The notes under the pieces were generated by a model. The model was not told the DNA's origin. It was given only the letters and a program-made list of their open reading frames with translations, and ran no database searches. Both the position numbers and the translations under genes were made by a program. From positions 62,001 through 126,000 of the forward strand of contig CAWIMX010000002.1 in NCBI GenBank assembly GCA_963837345.1: a DNA stretch of 64,000 nucleotides, in the 5' to 3' direction. The stretch comes from CAWIMX01 sp963837345. Lineage in GTDB: Bacteria; Acidobacteriota; Vicinamibacteria; Vicinamibacterales; CAVVIG01. Each line of letters opens with the position of its first letter. The stretch's first letter is position 1. This document shows positions 1 through 8,389 of this stretch, piece by piece.

Positions 1-753
1 CCCTGGGGGATGGTGCTCGTCACCGGCCCGACCGGCAGCGGCAAGACGAACACCCTGTACTCGTCGATCGCGAAGATCAACACGCCGGAAACCAACATCA
101 TGACCGCCGAGGATCCGGTCGAGTTCAACCTGGCCGGCGTCAACCAGGTGCAGGTGCGCGAGAACATCGGCCTGAACTTCGCGGCCGCGCTGAGGTCGTT
201 CCTGCGGCAGGACCCGAACATCATTCTGGTCGGCGAGATCCGCGATTTCGAGACGGCGGAGATCGCCGTCAAGGCCGCGCTCACGGGCCACCTCGTGCTC
301 TCCACGCTCCACACCAACGACGCGCCGAGCACGATCAACCGGTTGATGAACATGGGCATCGAGCCGTTCCTGGTGGCGAGCTCCGTGCACCTGATCTGCG
401 CGCAGCGCCTCGTCCGGCGCGTGTGCAGCAACTGCAAGGAGCCGGCGCCGCTGCCGGCGGCCGCCCTCGTGCAGGCCGGCTTCTCGCAGGAAGACGCCAA
501 CGGCGTGACGCCCATGAAGGGCAATGGCTGCGACAAGTGCAACCTGACGGGCTACAAGGGCCGCGTCGGCCTGTACGAGGTCATGGAGATCGGCGAGGAG
601 CTGCGGGAGCTGATCCTCGTCGGCGCCTCGGGCCTGGAACTTCGGCGAAAGGCCGTCGACGAAGGCATGATCACGCTCCGGCAGAGTGGCCTCCGCAAAG
701 TCAAGGACGGCGTCACGACGATCGAGGAAGTGGTCAGGGAGACGGTCAGGTAG
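1..753 (+). CDS. pilB: Type IV pilus extension ATPase PilB (3' part, 5' end outside window)
   Basis: This is the C-terminal 250 codons of the hexameric ATPase that powers pilus extension at the inner membrane. The reading frame is open through base 1, so the start lies upstream of the window. Visible secretion-ATPase motifs in order are Walker A (GPTGSGKT, coded near base 25), the Asp box around AEDPVEF, Walker B ILVGEIRD and the His box ending STLHTND. A zinc-type tetracysteine follows (VCSNCKE, then CDKCN about 40 residues later), which is typical of PilB/GspE and absent from PilT. The gene ends 21 bases before pilT, whose ribosome site lies in that gap. Because only the catalytic half is seen, GspE-like function cannot be fully excluded, but pilT, pilC, pilS, pilR and pilA follow. 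Confidence 0.95.
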   Translation, partial: PWGMVLVTGPTGSGKTNTLYSSIAKINTPETNIMTAEDPVEFNLAGVNQVQVRENIGLNFAAALRSFLRQDPNIILVGEIRDFETAEIAVKAALTGHLVLSTLHTNDAPSTINRLMNMGIEPFLVASSVHLICAQRLVRRVCSNCKEPAPLPAAALVQAGFSQEDANGVTPMKGNGCDKCNLTGYKGRVGLYEVMEIGEELRELILVGASGLELRRKAVDEGMITLRQSGLRKVKDGVTTIEEVVRETVR

Positions 754-773
754 GACCAAGGACAAAGGACCAG
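753..773 (+). repeat. Three tandem heptamers in the pilB-pilT gap
   Basis: The units read GGACCAA, GGACAAA and GGACCAG, and begin at the last base of the pilB stop codon. The third unit, with the preceding AAA, gives an AAAGGA Shine-Dalgarno-like stretch about six bases before the pilT start, so the array may double as the pilT ribosome site. Similar short arrays of other period lengths occur elsewhere in the window. Confidence 0.7.
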
Positions 774-774
774 A

Positions 775-1899
775 ATGGCAACCCTTCCGGAACTGCTCAA
801 GACGATGGTCGAGAAGGACGGCTCGGATCTCCATCTCACGACCGACTCGCCGCCACAGGTGCGCGTCCACGGCGAGCTCGAACGCCTGTCGGAGCCGCCG
901 CTGACCCCGTCGGAAACCAAGCAGCTCGCCTACAGCGTGCTGACGGATTCGCAGAAGAAGCGCTTCGAGGAAACCATGGAGCTGGACTTCTCGTTCGGCA
1001 TCCGCGGTCTGGCGCGCTTCCGCTGCAACGTGTTCAGCCAGCGCGGCGCGGTGGCGGCCGTCTACCGGCTGATTCCGGAAAAGATCCGATCGTTCGAGGA
1101 TCTGGGCCTGCCGTCGGTGCTGGCCACGCTGGCCGATCGTCCCCGCGGCCTGGTCCTGGTGACGGGGCCCACCGGGAGCGGGAAGTCCACGACGCTGGCG
1201 GCCATGCTCGACAAGATCAACGGCGAGCGCCACGGGCACATCCTCACCATCGAGGATCCGATTGAGTACATCCACCCGCACAAGGGATGCCTGGTGAACC
1301 AGCGCGAGGTGAACAGCGATACGGGCAGCTTCTCGAACGCCCTGCGCGCGGCGCTCCGCGAGGATCCCGACATCGTGCTCATCGGCGAGATGCGGGACCT
1401 GGAGACCGTCGAAGCGGCCCTCAAGATTGCCGAAACGGGCCACTTGACGTTCGGGACGCTCCATACGAACTCGGCGGCCCAGACGATCAACCGCATCGTC
1501 GACATCTTTCCCGCGAATCAGCAGTCGCAGATCCGGACGCAGCTGTCGCTCGTGCTCGAGGGCATCGTGTGCCAGGCGCTGCTGCCGCGGGCCGACGGCA
1601 GGGGGCGCGTCGTCTCGCTCGAGATCATGGTGCCGACGCCAGGCATCCGCGCGCTGATCCGCGACGACAAGGTGCACCAGATCTACGGGGCGATGCAGAC
1701 GGGCCAGGAGAAGGCGGGCATGCAGACCGCGAATCAGTCGCTCGCGAGCCTGTATCAGAAGCGCCTGATTTCACTGGAGACGGCGATGTCGGCGTCGTCG
1801 CTTCGCGACGAGCTCGCGGACATGATCAAACGCGGCGTGGGCGTGGTGCCCGGGGCGGGGCTGGGACGCGCGGGCCTGAGATCGCCGGTGAGAAGCTAG
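775..1899 (+). CDS. pilT: Type IV pilus retraction ATPase PilT
   Basis: This 374-residue protein is a complete PilT-family hexameric ATPase that depolymerises the pilus and drives twitching. It has the PAS-like N-terminal domain (roughly 1-100), Walker A GPTGSGKS at about 131-138, Walker B VLIGEMRD at about 201-208 and the His box with GTLHTN near 226-232. The PilT signature helix is present as GIRALIRDDK, close to the family's AIRNLIRE motif. No tetracysteine is present, which separates it from PilB. The ATG start at 775 has an AAAGGA sequence just upstream and gives the usual family length. The C-terminus has a Gly-rich tail beyond the conserved core. It lies between pilB and pilC in one apparent transcription unit. 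Confidence 0.96.
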   Translation: MATLPELLKTMVEKDGSDLHLTTDSPPQVRVHGELERLSEPPLTPSETKQLAYSVLTDSQKKRFEETMELDFSFGIRGLARFRCNVFSQRGAVAAVYRLIPEKIRSFEDLGLPSVLATLADRPRGLVLVTGPTGSGKSTTLAAMLDKINGERHGHILTIEDPIEYIHPHKGCLVNQREVNSDTGSFSNALRAALREDPDIVLIGEMRDLETVEAALKIAETGHLTFGTLHTNSAAQTINRIVDIFPANQQSQIRTQLSLVLEGIVCQALLPRADGRGRVVSLEIMVPTPGIRALIRDDKVHQIYGAMQTGQEKAGMQTANQSLASLYQKRLISLETAMSASSLRDELADMIKRGVGVVPGAGLGRAGLRSPVRS

Positions 1900-1902
1900 A
1901 AA

Positions 1903-1958
1903 GTAGTGATGCGTTGTGAGTTGTGAGTGCGGGCCTCATCACTGAAGACCTCATCACT
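1903..1958. repeat. Short direct and inverted repeats between pilT and pilC
   Basis: The 91-base gap contains TTGTGAG twice in tandem (1914-1927) and CCTCATCACT twice (1934-1943 and 1949-1958). GTAGTGATG just after pilT is partly complementary to the CATCACT copies, so a hairpin could form. There is no T-tract, so it does not look like an efficient terminator. A purine-rich GAGAAGGACAGG stretch before base 1991 serves as the pilC ribosome site. Confidence 0.55.
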
Positions 1959-1990
1959 CACCACTCAGAAGCAGCGAGAAGGACAGGGTT

Positions 1991-3208
1991 ATGCCGACAT
2001 TTGCTTATGCGGGACGCACGCGGGCGGGACAGAGTGTCACGGGTGAGCGCGTGGCCGAGACGATGGATTCGGCGGTCGCCGCGCTGCGCCGCGACCAGAT
2101 CATGGTCACGCGCATCACGCCGGCCAAGGCGCAGGCGCCGGCCAAGCCGGAGAAGGCCGGCAAGCTCGGCAAGAAGGTCTCGGCCAAGAATCTCGCCGTG
2201 TTCACGCGGCAGTTCTCGGTGATGATCGACGCCGGCCTGCCGCTCGTGCAGTGCCTCGAGATTCTCGGGAGCCAGGAGGAGGACAAGAACTTCGCCGCGG
2301 TCATTCTGGCGACGCGGAGCGACGTGGAGGGCGGATCGTCGCTGGCCGACGCCATGCGCCGGCACCCGAAGACCTTCGATCCGCTGTTCACCAACATGGT
2401 GGCCGCGGGCGAAGCCGGCGGCATTCTCGACACCATTCTGAAGCGCCTGGCCGTCTACATCGAGAAGGCCGTGAAGCTCGCCGGCCAGGTCAAGTCGGCG
2501 ATGATCTATCCGGTGGCCGTCATCTGCATCGCGGGCATCGTCGTCGGCGTGATTCTGTGGAAGGTCATCCCGACGTTCGCGCAGCTGTTCTCCGGATTGG
2601 GCGCCGAGCTGCCGCTGCCCACGCGCGTGGTCATTGCGCTCAGCAACAACCTGGTGAAGTTCTTCCCGATCGTGCTCGTCGCGGGCGTGGTGATCGGCTT
2701 CCTGTTCCGCCGATACTACGGCACCGCCAGCGGGCGGCGCGTGGTGGACGGAGCGCTGCTGAAGGCGCCGGTGCTCGGCAACATCATGCGGCGGATTGCG
2801 GTCGCGCGGTTCTGCCGGACGCTCTCCACGCTCATCAGCTCGGGCGTGCCCATTCTGGACGGCCTGGAGATCACCGCGAGGACCGCGGGGAACGCCGTCG
2901 TGGAAGACGCGGTGATGACGACGCGCAAGAGCATCGAGCGCGGCGAGACCATCTCGGCGCCGCTCAAGGAGACGGCGGTGTTTCCGGCGATGGTGACGCA
3001 GATGATCGGCGTCGGCGAGGCGACGGGCGCCCTGGACACGATGCTGGCGAAGATCGCCGACTTCTACGAGGAGGAAGTGGACACGGCCGTGGCCGGGTTG
3101 CTGACCCTCCTCGAGCCGATCATGATCGCCATCCTGGGCGTCGTGGTCGGCGGGATCGTGATCGCGATGTACATGCCCATCTTCGATCTGATCAGCAAGC
3201 TGGCGTGA
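1991..3208 (+). CDS. pilC: Type IV pilus inner-membrane platform protein PilC
   Basis: This 405-residue GspF/PilC-family polytopic protein forms the inner-membrane platform coupling PilB/PilT to pilin insertion. The N-terminus MPTFAYAGR matches the family's usual opening. Two homologous cytoplasmic T2SSF domains are visible (about 65-190 and 270-395), each with the characteristic LVQCLEILG/ILDGLEI and F-P-x-M-V features, separated and followed by hydrophobic segments near residues 170-195, 225-245 and 375-400. Length is standard. It follows pilT and ends two bases before the pilS start, so pilC and pilS are very likely co-translated. Confidence 0.95.
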   Translation: MPTFAYAGRTRAGQSVTGERVAETMDSAVAALRRDQIMVTRITPAKAQAPAKPEKAGKLGKKVSAKNLAVFTRQFSVMIDAGLPLVQCLEILGSQEEDKNFAAVILATRSDVEGGSSLADAMRRHPKTFDPLFTNMVAAGEAGGILDTILKRLAVYIEKAVKLAGQVKSAMIYPVAVICIAGIVVGVILWKVIPTFAQLFSGLGAELPLPTRVVIALSNNLVKFFPIVLVAGVVIGFLFRRYYGTASGRRVVDGALLKAPVLGNIMRRIAVARFCRTLSTLISSGVPILDGLEITARTAGNAVVEDAVMTTRKSIERGETISAPLKETAVFPAMVTQMIGVGEATGALDTMLAKIADFYEEEVDTAVAGLLTLLEPIMIAILGVVVGGIVIAMYMPIFDLISKLA

Positions 3209-3210
3209 CG

Positions 3211-4863
3211 ATGGAGCCGAGCGATCTGCGCCGCAAGCTCGCCTGGCTGGTTGCGGCGCGCGCCGTCGTCGGCACGCTGCTCCTCGGGACGGCGACGGTG
3301 GTCCAGATCCGGCGGCCGGGATCGCTGCCGATCGATCCGTTCTTCGTCCTGATCGGACTGATCTATGCGCTGACGGCGCTCTACGCCGCGACGCTGCGGT
3401 TCGTGGACCGGCATCAGTGGCTCGCCGACGTCCAGCTCGCGGGCGACGCGATCATCGTCTCGGCGTTCCTGTACTTCACCGGCGGCATCACGAGCGCGTT
3501 CTCGAGCCTCTACGTCCTCCCGATTCTCGCCGGGAGCGTGGTGGGCTACCGGCGGGGCGGGGTGCTCGTGGCGACGTTCAGCTCGGTGCTGTACGCCGGC
3601 CTCGTGCTCGCCCAGTACCTGACCGCGTACGGCCTGATGAACGATCCCTGGCTCGCGACGATGACGCTGCCGGCGCGTTCGGCCGCGCAGTTCATCGTGG
3701 CGATGAACGTGTTCGGGTTCGTCGCCGTGGCGCTCCTGAGCGGCTCGCTGGCCAACCGCGTGCGCACAGCCGACGTCCGGCTGCAGGCGGCCTCCGACGA
3801 ACTGGCCGATCTGCAGGCGCTGAATCAGCACGTGATCGACAGCCTGCAGAGCGGCCTCGTGACCACCGATACCGAGCAGCGCGTGCTCACCTTCAACCAC
3901 GGCGCGGAGGCCATCACCGGCGTGATGGCCGCCGATGCCACCCGTCGGAGCGTCGGCGAGGTGCTGCAGCTGCCCTCGTCGCTGGTCGATCAGCTCACAC
4001 GCGACTTACCCGATGGCCCGGCACGCGCCGAGTTCCATTTCCGGACGGCTGACGGCCGCGGCGACGTCGAGATCGGCCTGGCCGTCACCCACCTCGATAC
4101 GCCGGGCGGCCGCATGGGCTTTCTGCTGACGTTTCAGGACGTGACCCTGATCAAGAAGCTCGAGCGCGACGCGCGGATCCAGCAGCGGCTCGCGGCGGTC
4201 GGCGAGATGGCGGCCGGCATCGCGCACGAGATCCGCAACCCGCTCGCGTCGATGTCGGGGTCGATCCAGATTCTGCGCCAGGAGCTGCCGCTCAGCGCCG
4301 AACAGGAGCAGTTGATGGATATCGTGCTGCGCGAGTCGGAGCGGCTCAACACGACGATCCGCTCGTTCCTCGCGTACGCCCGTCCGCAGCGGTTCGCCAT
4401 CGCGCGCTTCGACGTGCGCCGCGCGCTGAACGACACGGCGCTCCTGCTGCGCAACAGCTCCGAGCTCCGCGAGGGGCACGTCATCGACGTGGACGTGCCC
4501 GACCGGGAGCTGTGGTACGAGGCCGACGAAGGCCAGATCAAGCAGATCGTCTGGAACCTCGCCACCAACGGCCTGCGCGCGATGCCCGAGGGCGGACGGC
4601 TGCTCCTGACGGCTGCCGTCGAGCCGTCGTCGGAGGGCGTCGTCGTGGCCGTGAAGGACGAGGGCGTCGGCATTCCTCCCGAGGAGCTGGACGGATTGTT
4701 CCAGCCGTTTCACGGGCGGTTCGTCAAGGGGAGCGGCCTCGGCCTGGCGATCGTGCATCGGATCGTCAGCGACTATCAGGGCGAGATTCACGTGAGCTCG
4801 CAGCCCGGCGCCGGCACGACGGTGTCGGTGCGGCTGCCGGCCCGAGTGACGGTCCAGCCATGA
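3211..4863 (+). CDS. pilS: Sensor histidine kinase PilS
   Basis: This 550-residue membrane kinase fits PilS, which senses pilin state and phosphorylates PilR. The first 185 residues are hydrophobic with about six membrane segments. A PAS-like domain follows (about 200-315), then HisKA with AAGIAHEIRNP (phospho-accepting His at about 339), and a HATPase_c domain with N-box WNLATNG, DEGVGI and GSGLGLAIV. The ATG start lies two bases after the pilC stop; the longer upstream reading frame is antisense-like shadow. Its last bases ATGA overlap the pilR start. Its identity as PilS rather than another NtrB-like kinase rests on position between pilC and pilR as well as on the multi-spanning sensor. 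Confidence 0.92.
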   Translation: MEPSDLRRKLAWLVAARAVVGTLLLGTATVVQIRRPGSLPIDPFFVLIGLIYALTALYAATLRFVDRHQWLADVQLAGDAIIVSAFLYFTGGITSAFSSLYVLPILAGSVVGYRRGGVLVATFSSVLYAGLVLAQYLTAYGLMNDPWLATMTLPARSAAQFIVAMNVFGFVAVALLSGSLANRVRTADVRLQAASDELADLQALNQHVIDSLQSGLVTTDTEQRVLTFNHGAEAITGVMAADATRRSVGEVLQLPSSLVDQLTRDLPDGPARAEFHFRTADGRGDVEIGLAVTHLDTPGGRMGFLLTFQDVTLIKKLERDARIQQRLAAVGEMAAGIAHEIRNPLASMSGSIQILRQELPLSAEQEQLMDIVLRESERLNTTIRSFLAYARPQRFAIARFDVRRALNDTALLLRNSSELREGHVIDVDVPDRELWYEADEGQIKQIVWNLATNGLRAMPEGGRLLLTAAVEPSSEGVVVAVKDEGVGIPPEELDGLFQPFHGRFVKGSGLGLAIVHRIVSDYQGEIHVSSQPGAGTTVSVRLPARVTVQP

Positions 4864-6272
4864 GCACCACGGAAGCCAAGCCGGCCGGGGCCGGCCCGCG
4901 CGCGCCCCGCATCCTCGTCGTCGACGATGAGCGCTCGATGCGCGAGTTGCTGGCGATCGTGCTGCGCCGCGAGGGCTACGAGGTCCTGCTCGCCGACTGC
5001 GGCCGCGCCGCTGTCAGCACGCTCGAGCGCGAGCCGGTGGACATCCTCATCTCCGACATCAAGATGCCCGACCTGAGCGGCGTCGAGGTCCTGCGCGCGG
5101 CCAAGCAGATCGATCAGGACATCCTGGGGATCATGATCACCGCGTTCGCGTCGACCGACAGCGCCGTCGAGGCCATGCGGCTGGGCGCGTGCGACTACCT
5201 GAGCAAGCCGTTCGACGTGGATCTGCTCCGGATGAAGGTCCGCGAAAAGATCGAGAGCCGCCAGCTCCGCCAGGAGAACGTCCAGCTGAAGCGGAGCCTC
5301 GGCCTGTCGCACCAGTTCGCGAACATCATCGGGCGCAGCGAGTCGATGCTCGAGATCTTCAAGATGATCGACACCGTCGCCCGCACGAACAGCACGATCC
5401 TGCTGACGGGCGAGTCCGGCACCGGCAAGGGGGTGGTCGCGCAGGCCATCCATCACCATTCGCTCAGGCGCGATCGGCCGATGGTCGCGCTCAACTGCGG
5501 CGCCCTCCCGGAGGCCCTTCTCGAGTCGGAGCTCTTCGGGCACATGCGGGGAGCGTTCACCGGCGCGGAATCGAACAAGAAGGGGCTGCTGGAGGCGGCC
5601 GAGCGCGGCACGGTGTTCCTCGACGAAATCGGCGAGATGAGCGCGGTCCTGCAGGTCAAGCTGCTCCGGGTGCTGCAGGAGCGCCGGTTCCGGCGCGTCG
5701 GCGGGCTGGAGGAGCTGTCGGCCGATATCCGTGTGATCGCGGCCACCAACACGGACCTCGCCCGGGCCGTCGCCGACGGCCGCTTCCGCGAAGACCTCTA
5801 TTACCGGATCAATGTCATTCCGATCGCCCTGCCGGCGCTGCGCGACCGGCGCGAGGACATCCCCCTGCTCGCCGAGCACTTCCTCGAAAAGTACACCGAG
5901 CAGATGGGGAAGACCGTCACCGGCATCTCCCGGGAGGCCATGCAACTGCTCGAGCAGTACGACTGGCCCGGCAACATCCGCGAGCTCGAGAATGTAATGG
6001 AGCGGGCGGTCGCCCTCGAGACGACCCCGACGGTCCTGGTCGAGAGCCTCCCGGCTACCGTCCGGAGCGACCGGGGCCGCCCGGCGGCGGTCGCCATCGA
6101 CGGACTGCCGGATGCCGGCTTTGATCTCGAAGCGCACGTCAAAGAGATTGAGCGGGGGTACATCGCGGAGGCCCTGAAGCGGGCTGGCGGGGTGCAGGTG
6201 CGGGCCGCGGAGCTGCTGGGCATGAGCTTTCGGTCCTTCCGCTACTACGTGAAGAAATACAACCTGCGCTGA
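4860..6272 (+). CDS. pilR: Sigma-54 response regulator PilR
   Basis: This 470-residue NtrC-family activator has a receiver domain (about 17-130, phospho-acceptor Asp66 in SDIKMP), an AAA+ domain with Walker A GESGTGKG near 184-190 and the sigma-54 contact loop GAFTGA at 231-236, and a Fis-type helix-turn-helix at the C-terminus (RAAELLGMSFRSFRYYVKKY). It starts at the ATG overlapping the pilS stop, so the pair is translationally coupled. It should activate sigma-54 promoters such as the one before pilA, 134 bases downstream of its stop. A palindromic candidate binding site sits directly after this gene. Confidence 0.95.
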   Translation: MSTTEAKPAGAGPRAPRILVVDDERSMRELLAIVLRREGYEVLLADCGRAAVSTLEREPVDILISDIKMPDLSGVEVLRAAKQIDQDILGIMITAFASTDSAVEAMRLGACDYLSKPFDVDLLRMKVREKIESRQLRQENVQLKRSLGLSHQFANIIGRSESMLEIFKMIDTVARTNSTILLTGESGTGKGVVAQAIHHHSLRRDRPMVALNCGALPEALLESELFGHMRGAFTGAESNKKGLLEAAERGTVFLDEIGEMSAVLQVKLLRVLQERRFRRVGGLEELSADIRVIAATNTDLARAVADGRFREDLYYRINVIPIALPALRDRREDIPLLAEHFLEKYTEQMGKTVTGISREAMQLLEQYDWPGNIRELENVMERAVALETTPTVLVESLPATVRSDRGRPAAVAIDGLPDAGFDLEAHVKEIERGYIAEALKRAGGVQVRAAELLGMSFRSFRYYVKKYNLR

Positions 6273-6306
6273 CAGATCCTGGCCGGGAGACTGACAATTT
6301 GTGTCA
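6269..6306 (+). promoter_or_regulatory. Candidate PilR enhancer site upstream of pilA
   Basis: CTGACA occurs at 6269-6274 and again at 6291-6296, exactly 22 bases apart, about two helical turns. The second copy begins an inverted repeat TGACA-N5-TGTCA at 6292-6306. The centre lies about 100-120 bases upstream of the pilA -24 element, where sigma-54 activators normally bind. GTGTC and CTGTC half-sites fit the short tracts described for Pseudomonas PilR. Binding by this PilR is inferred. Confidence 0.55.
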
Positions 6307-6405
6307 CTTCCGCCGGGTTTCGGTGGCGATTCGCGCAGCAGGGACGGTCGGCTAAAATACTTCTCTACAGCGCTTTACACCTCATCATCTGGATCGGCTC
6401 AGGTC

Positions 6406-6421
6406 TGGCACCCCGGTTGCT
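6406..6421 (+). promoter_or_regulatory. Sigma-54 promoter of pilA
   Basis: The sequence TGGCACCCCGGTTGCT matches the -24/-12 consensus TGGCAC-N5-TTGCW at every fixed position, with the invariant GG and GC separated by 10 bases. Transcription should start near base 6432, leaving a leader of about 65 bases with an AAGGAG ribosome site before the pilA ATG. Confidence 0.9.
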
Positions 6422-6497
6422 CTAGCCGAGGTGACACATCGCCCGATAAGAGATTGGGGACCGGTGGTCGGGAGTCGATTTCAAGGAGTTAGAGCAC

Positions 6498-7040
6498 ATG
6501 AAGATGCGTAGCGCAAAGGGCTTCACCCTGATCGAGCTGCTGATCGTTGTCGCGATCATCGGCATCATCGCGGCGATTGCCGTACCGGGTCTCCTCCGTG
6601 CCCGTATGTCGGGCAACGAGGCCTCGGCCATCGGCTCGCTGCGAGCCATCAACAGCGGCGAGGCGGCGTTCTCCTCGAGCTGTGGCAGCGGCGGCTATGC
6701 CGTCGACCTGGCCGACCTGGTGCTCGTGCCCACGGGCAGCACCCAGGGCTTCATCTCGCCCGACCTGAGCAGCAACGGCGTAACCAAGTCGGGTTACAAC
6801 GTGTCGCTCGTGGCGGATGCGACGACGGGCACGACCGCGATGGGCACGGCGGCCTGCGTCGCGGTCGGCACGGCGATGGAGAGCTCGTATTTCGCCAATG
6901 CCGATCCGTCGACCCCCGGCGGCACGGGCACCCGGTACTTCGCGACCGACGCGCGCGGCACGATCGCGCAGGACACGACCGCCACGGCCACGATCCCGAA
7001 CCCGCTCGTGTTCGCTGGCAGCGTGACGCCCGTTCAGTAA
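6498..7040 (+). CDS. pilA: Major type IV pilin PilA
   Basis: This 180-residue class III-signal prepilin has an 8-residue positively charged leader ending in Gly, then the mature N-terminus FTLIELLIVVAIIGII with the conserved Glu at mature position 5. PilD would cut and methylate at this point. The remaining 135 residues form a Gly/Ser/Thr-rich globular domain with two cysteines (SSCGSG and TAACVAVG), which could form a disulfide bond. It is monocistronic: a consensus sigma-54 promoter lies upstream and a strong hairpin terminator downstream. An AAGGAG ribosome site precedes the ATG. Its isolated, strongly controlled position after pilR marks it as the major rather than a minor pilin. Confidence 0.93.
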   Translation: MKMRSAKGFTLIELLIVVAIIGIIAAIAVPGLLRARMSGNEASAIGSLRAINSGEAAFSSSCGSGGYAVDLADLVLVPTGSTQGFISPDLSSNGVTKSGYNVSLVADATTGTTAMGTAACVAVGTAMESSYFANADPSTPGGTGTRYFATDARGTIAQDTTATATIPNPLVFAGSVTPVQ

Positions 7041-7068
7041 GCCGTCGTTCTTCATCCTTCTCCGACAC

Positions 7069-7113
7069 GCACGAGCGGGACGCCGGCAGCCGGCCTCCCG
7101 CTCGTGCTATTTT
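7069..7113 (+). terminator. Rho-independent terminator of pilA
   Basis: A perfect 12-base inverted repeat (GCACGAGCGGGA at 7069-7080 and its complement at 7096-7107) encloses a 15-base loop and is followed by TATTTT. It begins 29 bases after the pilA stop. Confidence 0.88.
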
Positions 7114-7170
7114 GGGAAGAGCGACCGACGCTTGACGCGTCGCTCGGGTCCAGCTACAACACCTCATCAC

Positions 7171-8377
7171 ATGAGCAAGACCGCCGCGAGGCTCCTGCTG
7201 GTTTGTGCGCTGGTCGGCCTGGGCGCCTCCCTCGCCGCCGCGTACGTGCACTACCGCCTGCTCGTCGACCCCGGATACGTCAGCGTCTGCGACGTGAACG
7301 AGACGGTGAACTGCACCCAGGTGTACATGAGCCGCTTCAGCACCGTCCGGGGCGTGCCCGTGGCCCTCATCGGCGCCTGCTGGTTCGTGGTGGCCGGGCT
7401 GCTCTCGGTGGCCGGCATGGCCGGCCCCCGGGAGGTGCGCGAGAGCGTTCCGGCCTACGTGTTTGCCCTCTCGACGCTGGCCCTTGCCGCGGTGCTCTAT
7501 TTCGGCTACGTGTCGTTCTTCCTGCTGGATGCCGTGTGTGTGCTCTGCGTCACGACCTACGCGGCGGTGATCGGCGCGTTTCTCATCTCCGGCGCGTCCA
7601 CCTCGGTGCCCATGATGAGCGTCCCCGGGCGCGCCGCCCGCGACGTCCGCCGTCTGGCGGCGAGCCCGCTCGCGATCGCGCTGGTCGTGCTGCTCGTGGC
7701 CGGCGCCGGCACGGCCATGGCGGTCTTCCCGCGCGAGGCGGCGCTGGCGGCCTCGACGCCGGGCGCGGCGGCGCCGCCGGCCCCGTCGGCGCAGGAGGCG
7801 TCGGAATTCGAGCGCTGGTATCAGGCGCAGCCGCGGCTCCCGGTCGACGTGCCCGCCGATGGCGCGGCGGTCGTCGTGGTGAAGTTCAACGACTTCGAGT
7901 GTCCCGCCTGCGCGCAGTCGTACCAGGCCTACAAGAGCATCTTCGCGAAGTACGACGCCGAGAAGCCCGGCGCCGTCCGGCTCGTCCTCAAGGATTTCCC
8001 GCTCGACGCCCGGTGCAACAACACGATGACGCAGACGATGCATCCGGCGGCGTGCGAAGCGGCCGTGGCCGTGCGGCTGGCTGCCGATCACGATCGCGGC
8101 GAAGCCATGGAAGACTGGCTGTACACCCATCAGCCCTCGATGACGCCCGAGGTCGTGCGGGAGCAGGCGGCCGAGGTCGGGCACGTGCCGGACTTCGACG
8201 CCAAATACGACGCCACGCTCGATCTGGTGAAGCGCGACATCGCGTTCGCGCGTCAGCTTGGTGTGAACGCAACGCCCACGTTCCTCATCAACGGCGTGAA
8301 GGTCGAGGGCGCGCTTCCGCCCGCAGTACTTCGACCAGGCGATTGCCTACGAGCTGGGGCACGCATCTGATCGATAG
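7171..8377 (+). CDS. VKOR-DsbA fusion, disulfide bond formation protein (one-base frameshift near 3' end)
   Basis: This gene encodes a membrane disulfide-generating enzyme fused to its periplasmic thioredoxin partner. The N-terminal half (about 1-145) has four membrane spans of the vitamin K epoxide reductase family, with the loop cysteine pair in SVCDVNETVNC and the active CVLC. After a linker comes a further membrane span near 170-190 and a DsbA-like thioredoxin domain with active site FECPAC and cis-Pro segment ATPTFLING. In the literal frame the protein ends at 8370 with an unrelated tail. Removing one C from the run at 8320-8322 restores a natural ending (LPPQYFDQAIAYEL) to a TAG at 8377 and gives 401 residues. 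The ATG at 7171 is preferred over one at 7132 because the membrane signal follows it directly. Confidence 0.85.
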
Positions 8378-8389
8378 GACGGGTCGGCC

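Noticed and set aside
2251..3210. Long upstream extension of the pilS frame across pilC
   Set aside because: The extension has shadow composition and pilC is well supported there; the pilS start two bases after the pilC stop fits.
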